From Bolinopsis microptera (taxonomy: Eukaryota; Ctenophora; Tentaculata; Lobata; Bolinopsidae), in the NCBI RefSeq assembly GCF_026151205.1, contig NC_087078.1, forward strand, positions 10,246,675 to 10,310,674: a DNA stretch of 64,000 nt, given 5' to 3'. Of the stretch, positions 54,113 to 64,000 are shown in pieces; the stretch's first letter is position 1, and every line of letters starts with the position of its first letter. Under the pieces are notes generated by a model, which ran no database searches, had not been told where the DNA came from, and saw only the letters and a program-made list of their open reading frames with translations. The position numbers were made by a program, and so were the translations under genes.

Positions 54113-57100
54113 TTCCGCTGACTGTTGTGTATGTGGAATTGTTTCTATTTTGTATTTGTCTCCTGATTACTTCTACAACAAATTTATTATATAACTTTAC
54201 TATTGTATGAGAATCCACTGTTTCAGTGCATATTTTAACAACCAATATAAGTGAATAACGAGCTCGTATTGTTCAATAATACATGGCAAGTCTAGAGCAA
54301 CGGAGTTGTATTTATCAAAAGCAATGTAATTATGATTATAAATCAATCAGGCTGAGCTGAAAGATTCCATAGGCCATCCATTTGTTTACTCAATAATCTA
54401 TAGTTTAATAGTTTATTAGATAGTACAACAGGAAGAACCGTTGTAGATCGTAAGGAGTTAATTACAAAGGTACTCGATATGAAGTATGTACAATAATGGA
54501 ACCACAAAATTTTTCACAAGCAGTCAGTACTGTAAGTGTATCGGGATAGAAAACGATAAAAACGGGTATCGTCTCAACTCTTATACACAATTAGGTGCAG
54601 TTATATTACTTTCAATTCGATCGAGAGACTATGACTTGATCCTAATTAAGGGATGTAAAAGGAAACAGAATATTCGAACCAATAAGTCTACGAAAGTAAG
54701 AAAAAATAATTGCTTGATCAACAAATCAAAATAGTAGCTCGTCTGGCCACGAGACTGTTGTTCTTAGGCAGCGGTTAATTCTATAACCGTATTCCTCCCA
54801 ATGTTACTCGCGAAGAACTAACTCTAACGGGGCAAGCGAGCACTTACAGCACTGGTCACGTGGCACCACATTGTTTGAGCATACAATAGGCAAGACACCA
54901 CTCACATTCTGCAGGTCAATTTGATTTTCTACCTCCACCTAACAGTCGGCGATGGAGCAGAAAGTAACCTGTGGTGCACTTTTCCTACTTAGAAGAGACG
55001 CTTCACTTGTTCTGGAAGCCCTTCCTTTATAGGAGGACTCTAAATGAAGAGTAAAGTTACCTTTAGTAATAAAAATATGGAATGTAGCTAAAAGTAAAGT
55101 AAAGTAAAATTTATGAATTTGTCAATGCATTGCGCTTATCACAGTAACCATTTAACGTATTAGGGGTCGTTCACATATTACGTTAACACTATGTTTTAGC
55201 AACTTTTTACCCCCTTCCCCCACCCCCCCTCGGCTGTTTATGTACTATGTTGAAACGACCCTTATCAGGATTAAGGAAATGTTCTACGTTCAAATGTAAC
55301 AACTAGTATTAACGTATATCAAATTATTTGTATAATAGTCTGAAAGTATTAAAAACAGTTGTTGTCCATGGTTACTAATTTAAAAAAACCTCAATGAGGA
55401 CGATCGTAGGAAGTCTGAATTAGTTAGTCCAGTAACATGTCTTGTAATTTCATATCAGTAATGACGAAAACATATGTCAGCCCACTGTACATGAATTAAG
55501 TATATTCCCCAAAAACAAGCAAAGAAAAATATCTACAACACTTTTTTTCAACGCAGCTGAATCGATTTAGTTAACAAATCAATATATTACGAAACTTTTT
55601 GATCGGTCTATAAAATCATCATTCTGTAGTTTGAGGAAAGTAAACTCATTTAGTAAAGTCCATTTCAGTTCTACTTCATTTGATTGTGTTCAAGATTTCA
55701 TTTCATTTCAACGGACTCTACCCTTCGGTTTGGTTAGTTAGTTGATTAGCAATATCCTCGGGTGTTTTCTATTTCTGGTGAAAAATCCATGCCACATTTT
55801 GCAAGGATTCTACTCCACAAGCACTGGACATACTCAATGTATAAACAGGTTAATAACAGAGTTGATGGTTAAAAAATAATAATTGATATGATTTGGATAG
55901 TGGGGCGGTGCGGTCAATAATAGCTACCAGAATTGCAGACTGCAAACTATGTTTACTGGTAAACAGCACAGAGATTCGTGGAAATTAATGGACGGATATT
56001 TTCGGACTGCAAACCGTCTGTTCCGTCCGACTCTTGGCCTTGTAGGGATGTATCCTGGGTAAGGACCTGGAAGAAGCTGTAGTGATGTGTTTATCAGAAT
56101 ATAACCACAGAGTTTATCAACAAAGCTGCTTATGTTATTGTTAATGATAGTCACGTGGTAGATACGCTAGGGTCATCCTCTTTAACTAGGAATTTAAAGA
56201 GGCAGACTCCTTTCATTTCCGAAGAATTCAAGCTTCCTCGGCGAGTGTATACCTCAGAAATCATTAGGAAAAACCATTTCCGCTCACAAGGTCAGTTAAA
56301 TCTGCCCACTTGAGAGAAACCCCATTTATTTTCCGTAGTACCCTTGGTACAACCGCTCCGAATGGGTTTCTTTTTAGGAGCTCCACTAAACATCTCGCTG
56401 AAGGGTCATGGTCTACCATTGACGTAGAAGTCTTCAAAATGTTCTAGCAGCGGCGTACAGCTATGTGATGATGACATCAGACGATGATTTAGATACAAGG
56501 AGGAGCTTTGAGGGATGGTCGCTTGTTCACTTTACAACTAATCATAGACCCATTCTATACTCCGCCAATCTAGCTAGACCGAGATTTGTCATGGTAAACC
56601 AGAGAGGATTGTAACCAAACGTGCTGATAACATCAATCAAAGGAATCAATGAGCATGTGAGCCATTCCGTCTCTCAATACAGTAGCTACTCCCGTTCACT
56701 ATCGTGTCCATTACGCTATATTCCATAAGGTAAACTCCTGTACGCCAGAGCTCCTATGGTTATGAAGAAGTATCAGCATTTTAGTTGTTTAGAGCTGATG
56801 TTGACATTTTATCATTGAAATCACGTTAGAGTTTTGAATATTATAGTCGTGGTTGAGGAACCTATGCCATATGGCCAGGCGAGCTAGATCCCAACATAGG
56901 TCCTGAGAAACATGTTACTGTAGGATATCATTCCCGCATGCAGAGTTACATTCATCAGAGAAGGTCCCTGCAATCTGTGTTTCCATACACTTCTCAGTAA
57001 TGGGGATAGCAGATCCTTTAGATTTTACACTGAAACACGTTAGTTGCAGTTTTCTTCAATCAGAGCCGGTCACCACCAATCATTTCTCCACATTGCAGAC

Positions 57101-58510
57101 TGGTTATAGTTTAAGCAAATGCTATTTCTCACGCGGGGAAGTAATCGTTTTTTGTAATGATTACCTGAATTTAGTGACCGAACCGAAATGAAGGAATTGT
57201 CAGCCACAGTATAGTCTCTGTTACGATATGCTGAGGACAGCATTGTATTGGATCTAGTTTTTCATGGGGTCAAATAGAGTCTTCACAATACCTGCACAAC
57301 TCAGTGTCACGTAGATTTCTCTCAAAATGGCTTGATTCGCAGTTGTTGGTTGTATTAGGACGGAAAATTGTTAAAACTGATTGATTCCGAAGACTCCATG
57401 CTGATAGATAGACTATCACTGACAACGCATTGCCCTGCAATCTCAGCAGGCTCTCGTGACCAGCAAGCAATACAAGGAAAAACTTCTCAATTCCGCCTGC
57501 TTTATTAACAGTTAAAGCGTTCGTTAATGTGGATGTGATAATATGTGAGCATTCTTCAGATCCTTCCTCGTTCCCACAGGTATCAATACAATACACAGAG
57601 ATCTTTAACTCTACGAAGGTAGTTTGGTCACGCTACTGCAAAGGAGAGGACTCCTCACAGGGCTTGATTACTGACACTACATTGCGCTCAGTCCGACCAT
57701 ACACAAGTTTGCACCCCATCCTTCTCATCAAAAAAAAAAAATCCGTTAACAGTCCTCCACCCGTCCCCCACCCACTCAAGAGGTTATTTGCAGTGCCTGC
57801 TCGTGCTTGTTGGCTCGATGACACACCTTTTTTGTTCATGGTGCGGCAGGATGGCTAATGTCTCATCGGTTCCCATCAAGACAATCCTCAATTTTTATCA
57901 CCCCATTCTGTGTTTCTGTATCTGACAAGTTGCAGATAATGTTTATATTTGGTCTATTCCACTGTCACAATAACGAGGGGACCTTCAGCTGGGCCATGGC
58001 ATAAAATATTCGGATATGGTTGAGATATACCCGCCTACTTCACACGTCACTTTTGACGGTTGGGATCGTGCAGTTCTGTTATGGTCCAGGAAGTTATTAC
58101 CACTGGGACTTTAGTCTGGATCAGCGTAAATGTCAATTCCCCAGAGGGCAGTACATCTCGTCTGTTCAGACTGACACCACCCAACTGGAACCAGTCTGTT
58201 CTCTAAAAGGAATTGGTAAATTGTGGCATTTATCGTGGTTTGGCAAGGAACTCAAGCAATCTGAACACTTTAAATTCTACCTGTATTTGTTAAGCACAGG
58301 TGAGAGTCTGCCCTATTGCAGACATATTGTACACAACACTTGGTTTAACGTAAATTAAAGTTGTGACGGGACCCTACACAGTAACACGTTTACCAGTAAC
58401 CGCCACAGAAAGACTCGTCTTCCACACTCTGTAGTGGGCATCACACTTACCATTGCATACAGTAGACTGGTTACAACTACCTGGCCGCTCATCAGCTGCA
58501 CTGTGGTTCT
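54113..58510. other. 4.4-kb region without recognised genes
   Basis: Single-copy-looking sequence. Open frames of 60-112 codons occur (57,270-57,596 minus; 58,020-58,358 plus; 55,924-56,154 minus), but none shows a domain I can name. The 57,270 frame has TTNNCESSHFERNLRD, faintly like the C-terminal NN-E-x-H region of Mutator-type transposases; that is speculation. 55,085-55,110 carries an inverted TAAAGTAAAGTAAAATTTAT block shared with 28,403. 55,318-55,350 is a decayed piece of the 17.5-kb foldback core. Confidence 0.4.
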
Positions 58511-61500
58511 TGCTTCATTCGAACCAGCACACAACTCCTCTGGTAGATCTAGATTTATAACAGCTTAGTCTAGATTTCGATTGCTCATGTATCGGTATTG
58601 ATGGGTATCATGGTTGATCAAAACAATTCCTGTCAGATGAGATGTGCAGACGGGATCGATTCCACGATTTCCCCACTTTCTCTTTCACTTTTCTCTTTCA
58701 CTTTCTGTTCAGTTGTCAAACATATTTGTTGCAAAAGTTGCGGAGTCCATTACTATATCCGGAGATTTCAAAACCACTAGACCCTCGGTAGAAATGAGGG
58801 TCGTTGTCACCGACTTTATCGAATTCAGCGAATGTTGGTAGTTCGGTTCAGGGTTATGTTGAGAGTGTCGAGTAGGGCACTGGGAGTTACTGTCAGACCC
58901 AGATCTTCAAAGCACACTCTCTTAAGGAGTTATTCTTTCTCAAACTATTCGACATGCTCGCTAAATGTACCGCAATACAAATGTGTAGTTCGTTGTATCT
59001 GGTTGTTAATAGTGTGTTCTATCTGTTAATGCTATACAACGTGTTGCATTGTGGCAACATTGTGGTTAAAAAACATTGTGGCTTTTAATGTGGTCCGTGG
59101 GCAGGAGATGTTGTGAACGAGAACTTGGAGTTACTCGCGTTAGAGTGGGGTTGGGTTGTGCCAGCAAGCTGATTGCGTGGTTGTATCCCATTGTTCGGCA
59201 GAGGTGGTCAGGTTAAACAGTCTTCTCCGTAGCTTCAAGCAGTTCAGAACAGGCCCCCAACTTTGGGCATCTGTACTATCTGCATGCCAAAAAACGTTGT
59301 TGTTTGGAGCCTCTGCCGTTAAGCAAATAGAACTTTGCGTGCCTGAGTGAGGGTTTTTGGAAATTGATTTCGTTTCTTATCTTCGGCACAATAAAAAATA
59401 AGGTCGGTTTTACTCACAGTTTACTACCTGAATAACTTGTTAGTAGTAAAGCAGGAAATTGCATGATATCTCTGGGTGTTCAGCAAATCAGGAAGATGTG
59501 ATAGTAAGTAGGTCTTTTATAATTATAGACGTATATGTCTACTCGCAGGAACCCGTCTAACCTTAAAATGGTGTCAAGACTCAAGAGCCTAATATAATTA
59601 TTTACCATTTAATTAGCGTTTTTGACCCAATATTGGGGTCCAAATTTTGGGCATAAATTCTTATTCATTGGCCAATTTTTATTTTTTCATGCTGTTTGGA
59701 TGCCATTTAAGCATTTGGACCCAGTCAACAGTTTCAGATGTGAATCTTTTACGGTTTGTGCAGAAAGTCGCGTTCGTTAAAGTTGATGCGTGGTGTCAGT
59801 AAAATGGTACGGATTAACACATAATATATCGTCTGCTTTATTATATAGTATCCAAACGGATTTTAAACGATTTCAAATGTCCAAATTACCAATGGTAATG
59901 TCCTGACCAGATATAAAAAGTGAGAGTTTAGTTAGTAATGCGTCTTTATTCTAACTGCAGATTGTAGGTGTGTATACGTTAAAGTACATACGATGAGGGT
60001 TGGAGGGGGGTGTCTAAAATAGCATAAATGTCAATTTACCAAAGGTTTTTTATATTTTTATTTTTTCCATTTGAAATTTATGCCATTTAGTTTGTCCCCC
60101 TTCTATACATTTTTATCTCCCCCCCCCCCCCCCCCCCCCCCCACCCCCCCCACCCCCCCCCCCCCCCCCTTCAGTGGGCAGAGGGAGTGCAGCTGTCAGT
60201 TCAAACTTCAAATACAAAATTTTTGGTGATAAAAGTGTATAAGTTTTATTGTTAAGCATGCGTGCGCGCTGTGACCGAAAAAGAGTTAGAGGAGCAATTG
60301 TAGTTCAGTTGGTTGCTTTTCTCCAGTTATAAAGGCTAATAAAAGGGCTGATGGCATCATGTGCGAGTGCAGTAAAGTAAATCTATCTAAGGACAATGGG
60401 GACATTGAACAATAACGCAAACCGGCGGGATTGAGCTACCTGAATCATGTAGGTAGATCTGCGATAATCTCGGGGGGCGGGGGCGGTGCAGGCCGGGGGG
60501 GTTGGCCGAGATCAATTTCAAAAATTTTTGATTGTGATTTGACCAAAAACCCATAATCTGTATCTTGGGCAGAGTGGACCGCTGCCCAGTGTCTCTCTTT
60601 CCCAAACAAAAAGAAAATGATAGTTATAATTTGAATGACTGTCTGCAATGAAAAATGATTACCGAGGGAATGAAATCGGTCGCTCGCTTTGCCCATACAA
60701 TTCTTCTTTCCGCCGAATAGAGATTCGCGGATGACAGTGAGTGCGCCCAGTAATTGTTAGGTGCAATATAAATACCAGCCTATATTGTATATAGTACTAC
60801 CAGTACCACGCAATCTAAGCTTGCATTTTAAATACTTGCCATGACACGGTACTTGCCATGAAGATCAACGGATATTCAGCTCTTGAAAACACTTTTATCA
60901 TTACTAACTAACTAAATACCATTAAGACTATCGGAAAAAAACACGTGACATTTCGAGTAAAACACTCTACAGAGTACGGGACAAAATAGTTGCCGAAATG
61001 GACAAAATCTGTCACGCAATTATAGCTGTTGCGGCAGTTGTTGCACAATCAAGATTGGTCGGGAAACGAGTTCTGCAGTAGTCGAGTAGGTGAGGTCGTG
61101 TGCAAGGCAAAAGTGGTTAAGTCGGGATCATTGTCAAGGTCGTGGTTGGGGCTCCTGCTTTGGGATGGGTTTTGGATACGGGTAGAACCGTAGGTCAAAT
61201 AGTTTCGTACCTCCATTTCGCTACACGTGCGATTAGACTACTTTAAATCTCCTATAACTCTAAGTTACTGGACAATTTTTCGATGAATGATTTTGACTAA
61301 GATGCCCGGCCAGCTGTTGAGTGAGTTGTATTTAGAATGAATTGCAGGAACCCTGGTCCAAACTAAAGTGGTGTCAAGACTCATGAGACTAAAATTATTT
61401 TAGTAAAATAATTCTTACTTCTTATTTTGATTAAAATACAACCGGCTTTTTTTTTGAAAGCCAGGTGTATTTTTGCTGCAAATCAGTGTACGTGTACTTC

Positions 61501-64000
61501 GGGTAGAGATAGTCAGAGGAGAAAGTAGACGTTCGTGTTAATAACTCTTCTCAGGTGGTACGTGTATATCGGTGTAGAGATAGTCAGAGGAGAAGATTAA
61601 AGTTCGGATGTTTCAGAACTCTTATCAGTGTACCGTGTACAGGTCGGTTGTAGAGATTTATTTTAGTAAAGGTCGGCCTGTGACTAGTTTACTATCAGTG
61701 TATAGTAGTAATGTCGGTGTGGACTAGTGACAATTGTAGTACACTTGTTGGGTGCGGTGATTAAGCTTTTGGAGAAGAAGGACGAATTGTCTTGTTGTAT
61801 TAACCCATTTTATAATTCGTATTTGTTGTAATTTTTTTTGGAGAAGTTCTCTTTGACTCTTACGATTCGCGAACAAAATGAAGAAGCAGACTTTAGGCTA
61901 GGCAAACTTATGAATTGAAATAATCATTCCACGTACTACGTCAAAACTAACTTATCCAAGAAAAATCAGTTTAAATGCGACTCTTAAATATAGCCCACTT
62001 GAACTATGTTCGTTAATTGATAAATAATAATAGTTAATCTCTGGGTTAGTCAGCTGTGTATGTGAGAAAGAGCGTTTGCAGTGTGACCCTAGCATACTAA
62101 TTTTGATAAAACTCAGTTTGTACAAGTTGTTATTGACTGTATAGATTGGAACTATTTATTTACTAACATTTGTAGATTTGTGTGTATCCTTTGTTCTCGT
62201 GTCTATTATTAATCAGTTTCAGTAGGGTCAATAGTTTCGCTACCACATTTCGCTACCACCTATTGTGCTATTCCTATAAGTTACAGGACAATTTATCGAT
62301 GTATGATTTGACTAAGGGCCAGGCCAGCTGCTTGAGTGAGTTGTATTTAGAATGATAGGCAGGAAAACTGGCCAACCTTAAAAGTGGTGTCAAGACTCAC
62401 GAGGACTAAAAATATTTAGTAAAAATATTATTAGAGTATTCTACCCAAACATTGACCGGCGAACTGGTAGTTACTTAAGAAGCAATGAAACTACGATCTT
62501 TTAGATAAAATGAGTCATAGTACTTCCAGCAGGAGCCATATAAGTCGACATGAAATCGAAAGATAGTATGGTTCGTTTCTAAATAAAAACTGATAAACTC
62601 TGAAAAGAAAACTGCTGTGGATATAGAAACATCGAAAAAGGGACCAAAGTCTTTAAAGTCTTTAAAGTCTTTAGGACTTTAAGTGCAGTATTGTTTTATA
62701 CATATCTTGAAACGGATCGTTTGCCCGCCTTTTGATTTGTTTCAATGTCCGCAATTTTAATGCTCTTGCTAAACTGCAGTCGAGCACTCTTTTGGGAATA
62801 ACAAACAAACTTTTTTTTTTGGTTTATATTATAACTACATATATATCCACCAGCGGGCGCTTGTATAAAGTCATACTATAAAACAGGGTTCAGTTAAACA
62901 TAATTTTAGGGCCTTGCGTGTATATAGGGGTGGAGGGGGGGGGGGGGGGGGGAATAAGTGATCATACTGCACTGCATTCCTGGAACGTGGGAATGTCAGC
63001 CAAATCATATTGCCGCTGCGTGTGGTTATAGGGGATGAGGCAAATAAGTTGCTATAGTGATTCCTTGAAGCCGTTGGGAACCATTAAGATGTAGTGTCAG
63101 TGACATAATGATTAAATATGGTGTACGTGTCTTGTATAGTTGAATATTAATAGTTAGGCCCCCAAAATTTGAGCAGTGTGGGACTTTCAATTGTTGTTTT
63201 TTTGGGTGTATAGTTTGTGGTGGTTTTTAACGTCAGTTTTTAGATACTTACACTAAGTTTCTTGTCGAGATCTCGGCTACTCGTGCTGCATGAGCAGCCC
63301 TACCGGACACAAAAATAAAATATAAATTATTATTTATCTCCGGGCTTTATTATGATATCACCAGCCGGGCCTTATTTGCGCCATAAATGCGGCCGCTTTT
63401 TTGTGGATGACAGCTCACTTTCCCGTTCCGGGCGGCGTATATTCTTATTATTTCAATACAAACCTGGGGGACCCAGTTTTTACGTTTATAAGCATGCAGA
63501 TATGGCGGAGCTGACAGGCCGAAGCGCCCACCAAATTCATATAATTCCATATTGAATTCGAAAATCGTGTATATTTCTATGTTCCCATTACTTATTGTAT
63601 ATGCGCCTGACACCCGACACGGATCGTGCAAATAGTAATAGTACTCAAATTTATAGTATGCTATCAAGTTTCAATTGTCTAGTGGGATCATGCACTTGGT
63701 TGAAATTGATACATATTTAACAGAGGAGTTCTGGGTATTATGCAGCTAGACCTTTCAATTATTTAATAATTATTAGCACTCTTCTACCTCTAACTTGTAA
63801 CTACCACAAAAACTGGGGTGTTTGACTCAATTCCTACTCGCCTGACTAAAAGACCTGAGATGCACAATTTAGTGTACCTAACGGGCGCATTCTTGTTTAT
63901 TTTAAAGCACTGAAAACTTCCTATTGTTTTACAAATTTTAAAGTTTCGATGTGATGCATCACGCGAAAAAAAAGCATTAGCAAGAGAATTTTGAGAAGCG
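58511..64000. repeat. Long repeat, copy 2, cut by the window end
   Basis: The second copy of 40,728-46,163, same orientation, offset about 17.8 kb. Landmarks in order are AGTCTAGATTTCGATTG, CACCGACTTTATCGAATTCAG, GCGCAAACCGG, TCACG..., AAAGTCTTTAAAGTC and ACATAATGAT. It has extra homopolymers absent from copy 1: a run of about 51, mostly C, at 60,119-60,169 and 18 G at 62,935-62,952. There is no coding content that agrees between the copies, so I regard the open frames here as chance. Confidence 0.8.

Noticed and set aside
54486-54734. 82-codon frame as a gene
   Set aside because: No recognisable domain, no paralogue, and it lies in a region with unreliable consensus.
57270-57596. Mutator-type transposase
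   Set aside because: Only a faint local resemblance; no catalytic residues or inverted repeats seen.

Overview
This window is nuclear DNA from an animal. It is AT-rich, its genes have short GT-AG introns, and about half of it is transposable elements. Nothing here identifies the species. The mix of lineage-specific C2H2 zinc-finger genes, CR1-like and restriction-endonuclease-type non-LTR elements, and long-TIR mariner, hAT-like and TTAA elements fits an invertebrate. A sponge or another early-branching animal is a guess, not a demonstrated result.

Positions 1-28,035 hold a tandem segmental array, all coded on the minus strand. At its right end lies one apparently complete gene (24,335-28,012) for a PDE12-type 2',5'-phosphodiesterase/deadenylase. 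I reconstruct nine exons, with phases that agree at every junction. To its left, the last four exons of this gene are repeated four more times (1-2,087; 7,081-8,484; 12,458-15,015; 18,034-19,478). Each partial copy is broken by nonsense codons, indels or insertions. They alternate with four copies of a C2H2 zinc-finger gene: one split by a transposon (3,937-6,580) and three open (8,835-9,899; 15,387-16,358; 21,345-22,325). The fingers are nearly identical except at the predicted base-contacting positions. Each unit carries its own transposon insertions. Because sister units preserve the empty site, element ends and target-site duplications can be read directly.

Positions 28,498-39,910 are a nest of retroelements. 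A 5'-truncated, plus-strand reverse-transcriptase element (28,513-38,260, 15-bp target duplication) was entered by a minus-strand copy of its own family (29,227-32,443, 12-bp target duplication). Its 3' UTR was entered by a nearly full CR1-like LINE (33,007-38,216). Another truncated LINE follows (about 38,276-39,910).

Positions 40,000-64,000 hold no gene I can recognise. A segment of about 5.4 kb (40,728-46,163) recurs at 58,511-64,000 with many small indels. Decayed copies of elements from the left half lie between. Long C, G and A runs absent from sister copies suggest that consensus quality is poor from about 40 kb onward.

The most unusual things are: the partial PDE12/zinc-finger array with variable finger specificity inside a transposon-rich locus; a foldback element (10,350-12,414) that carries a piece of the neighbouring zinc-finger gene and a dispersed 14-bp motif; a TTAA element with dispersed GAGGTTAACC motifs; a mariner element that keeps only the DNA-binding half of its transposase; and the three-level retroelement nest.
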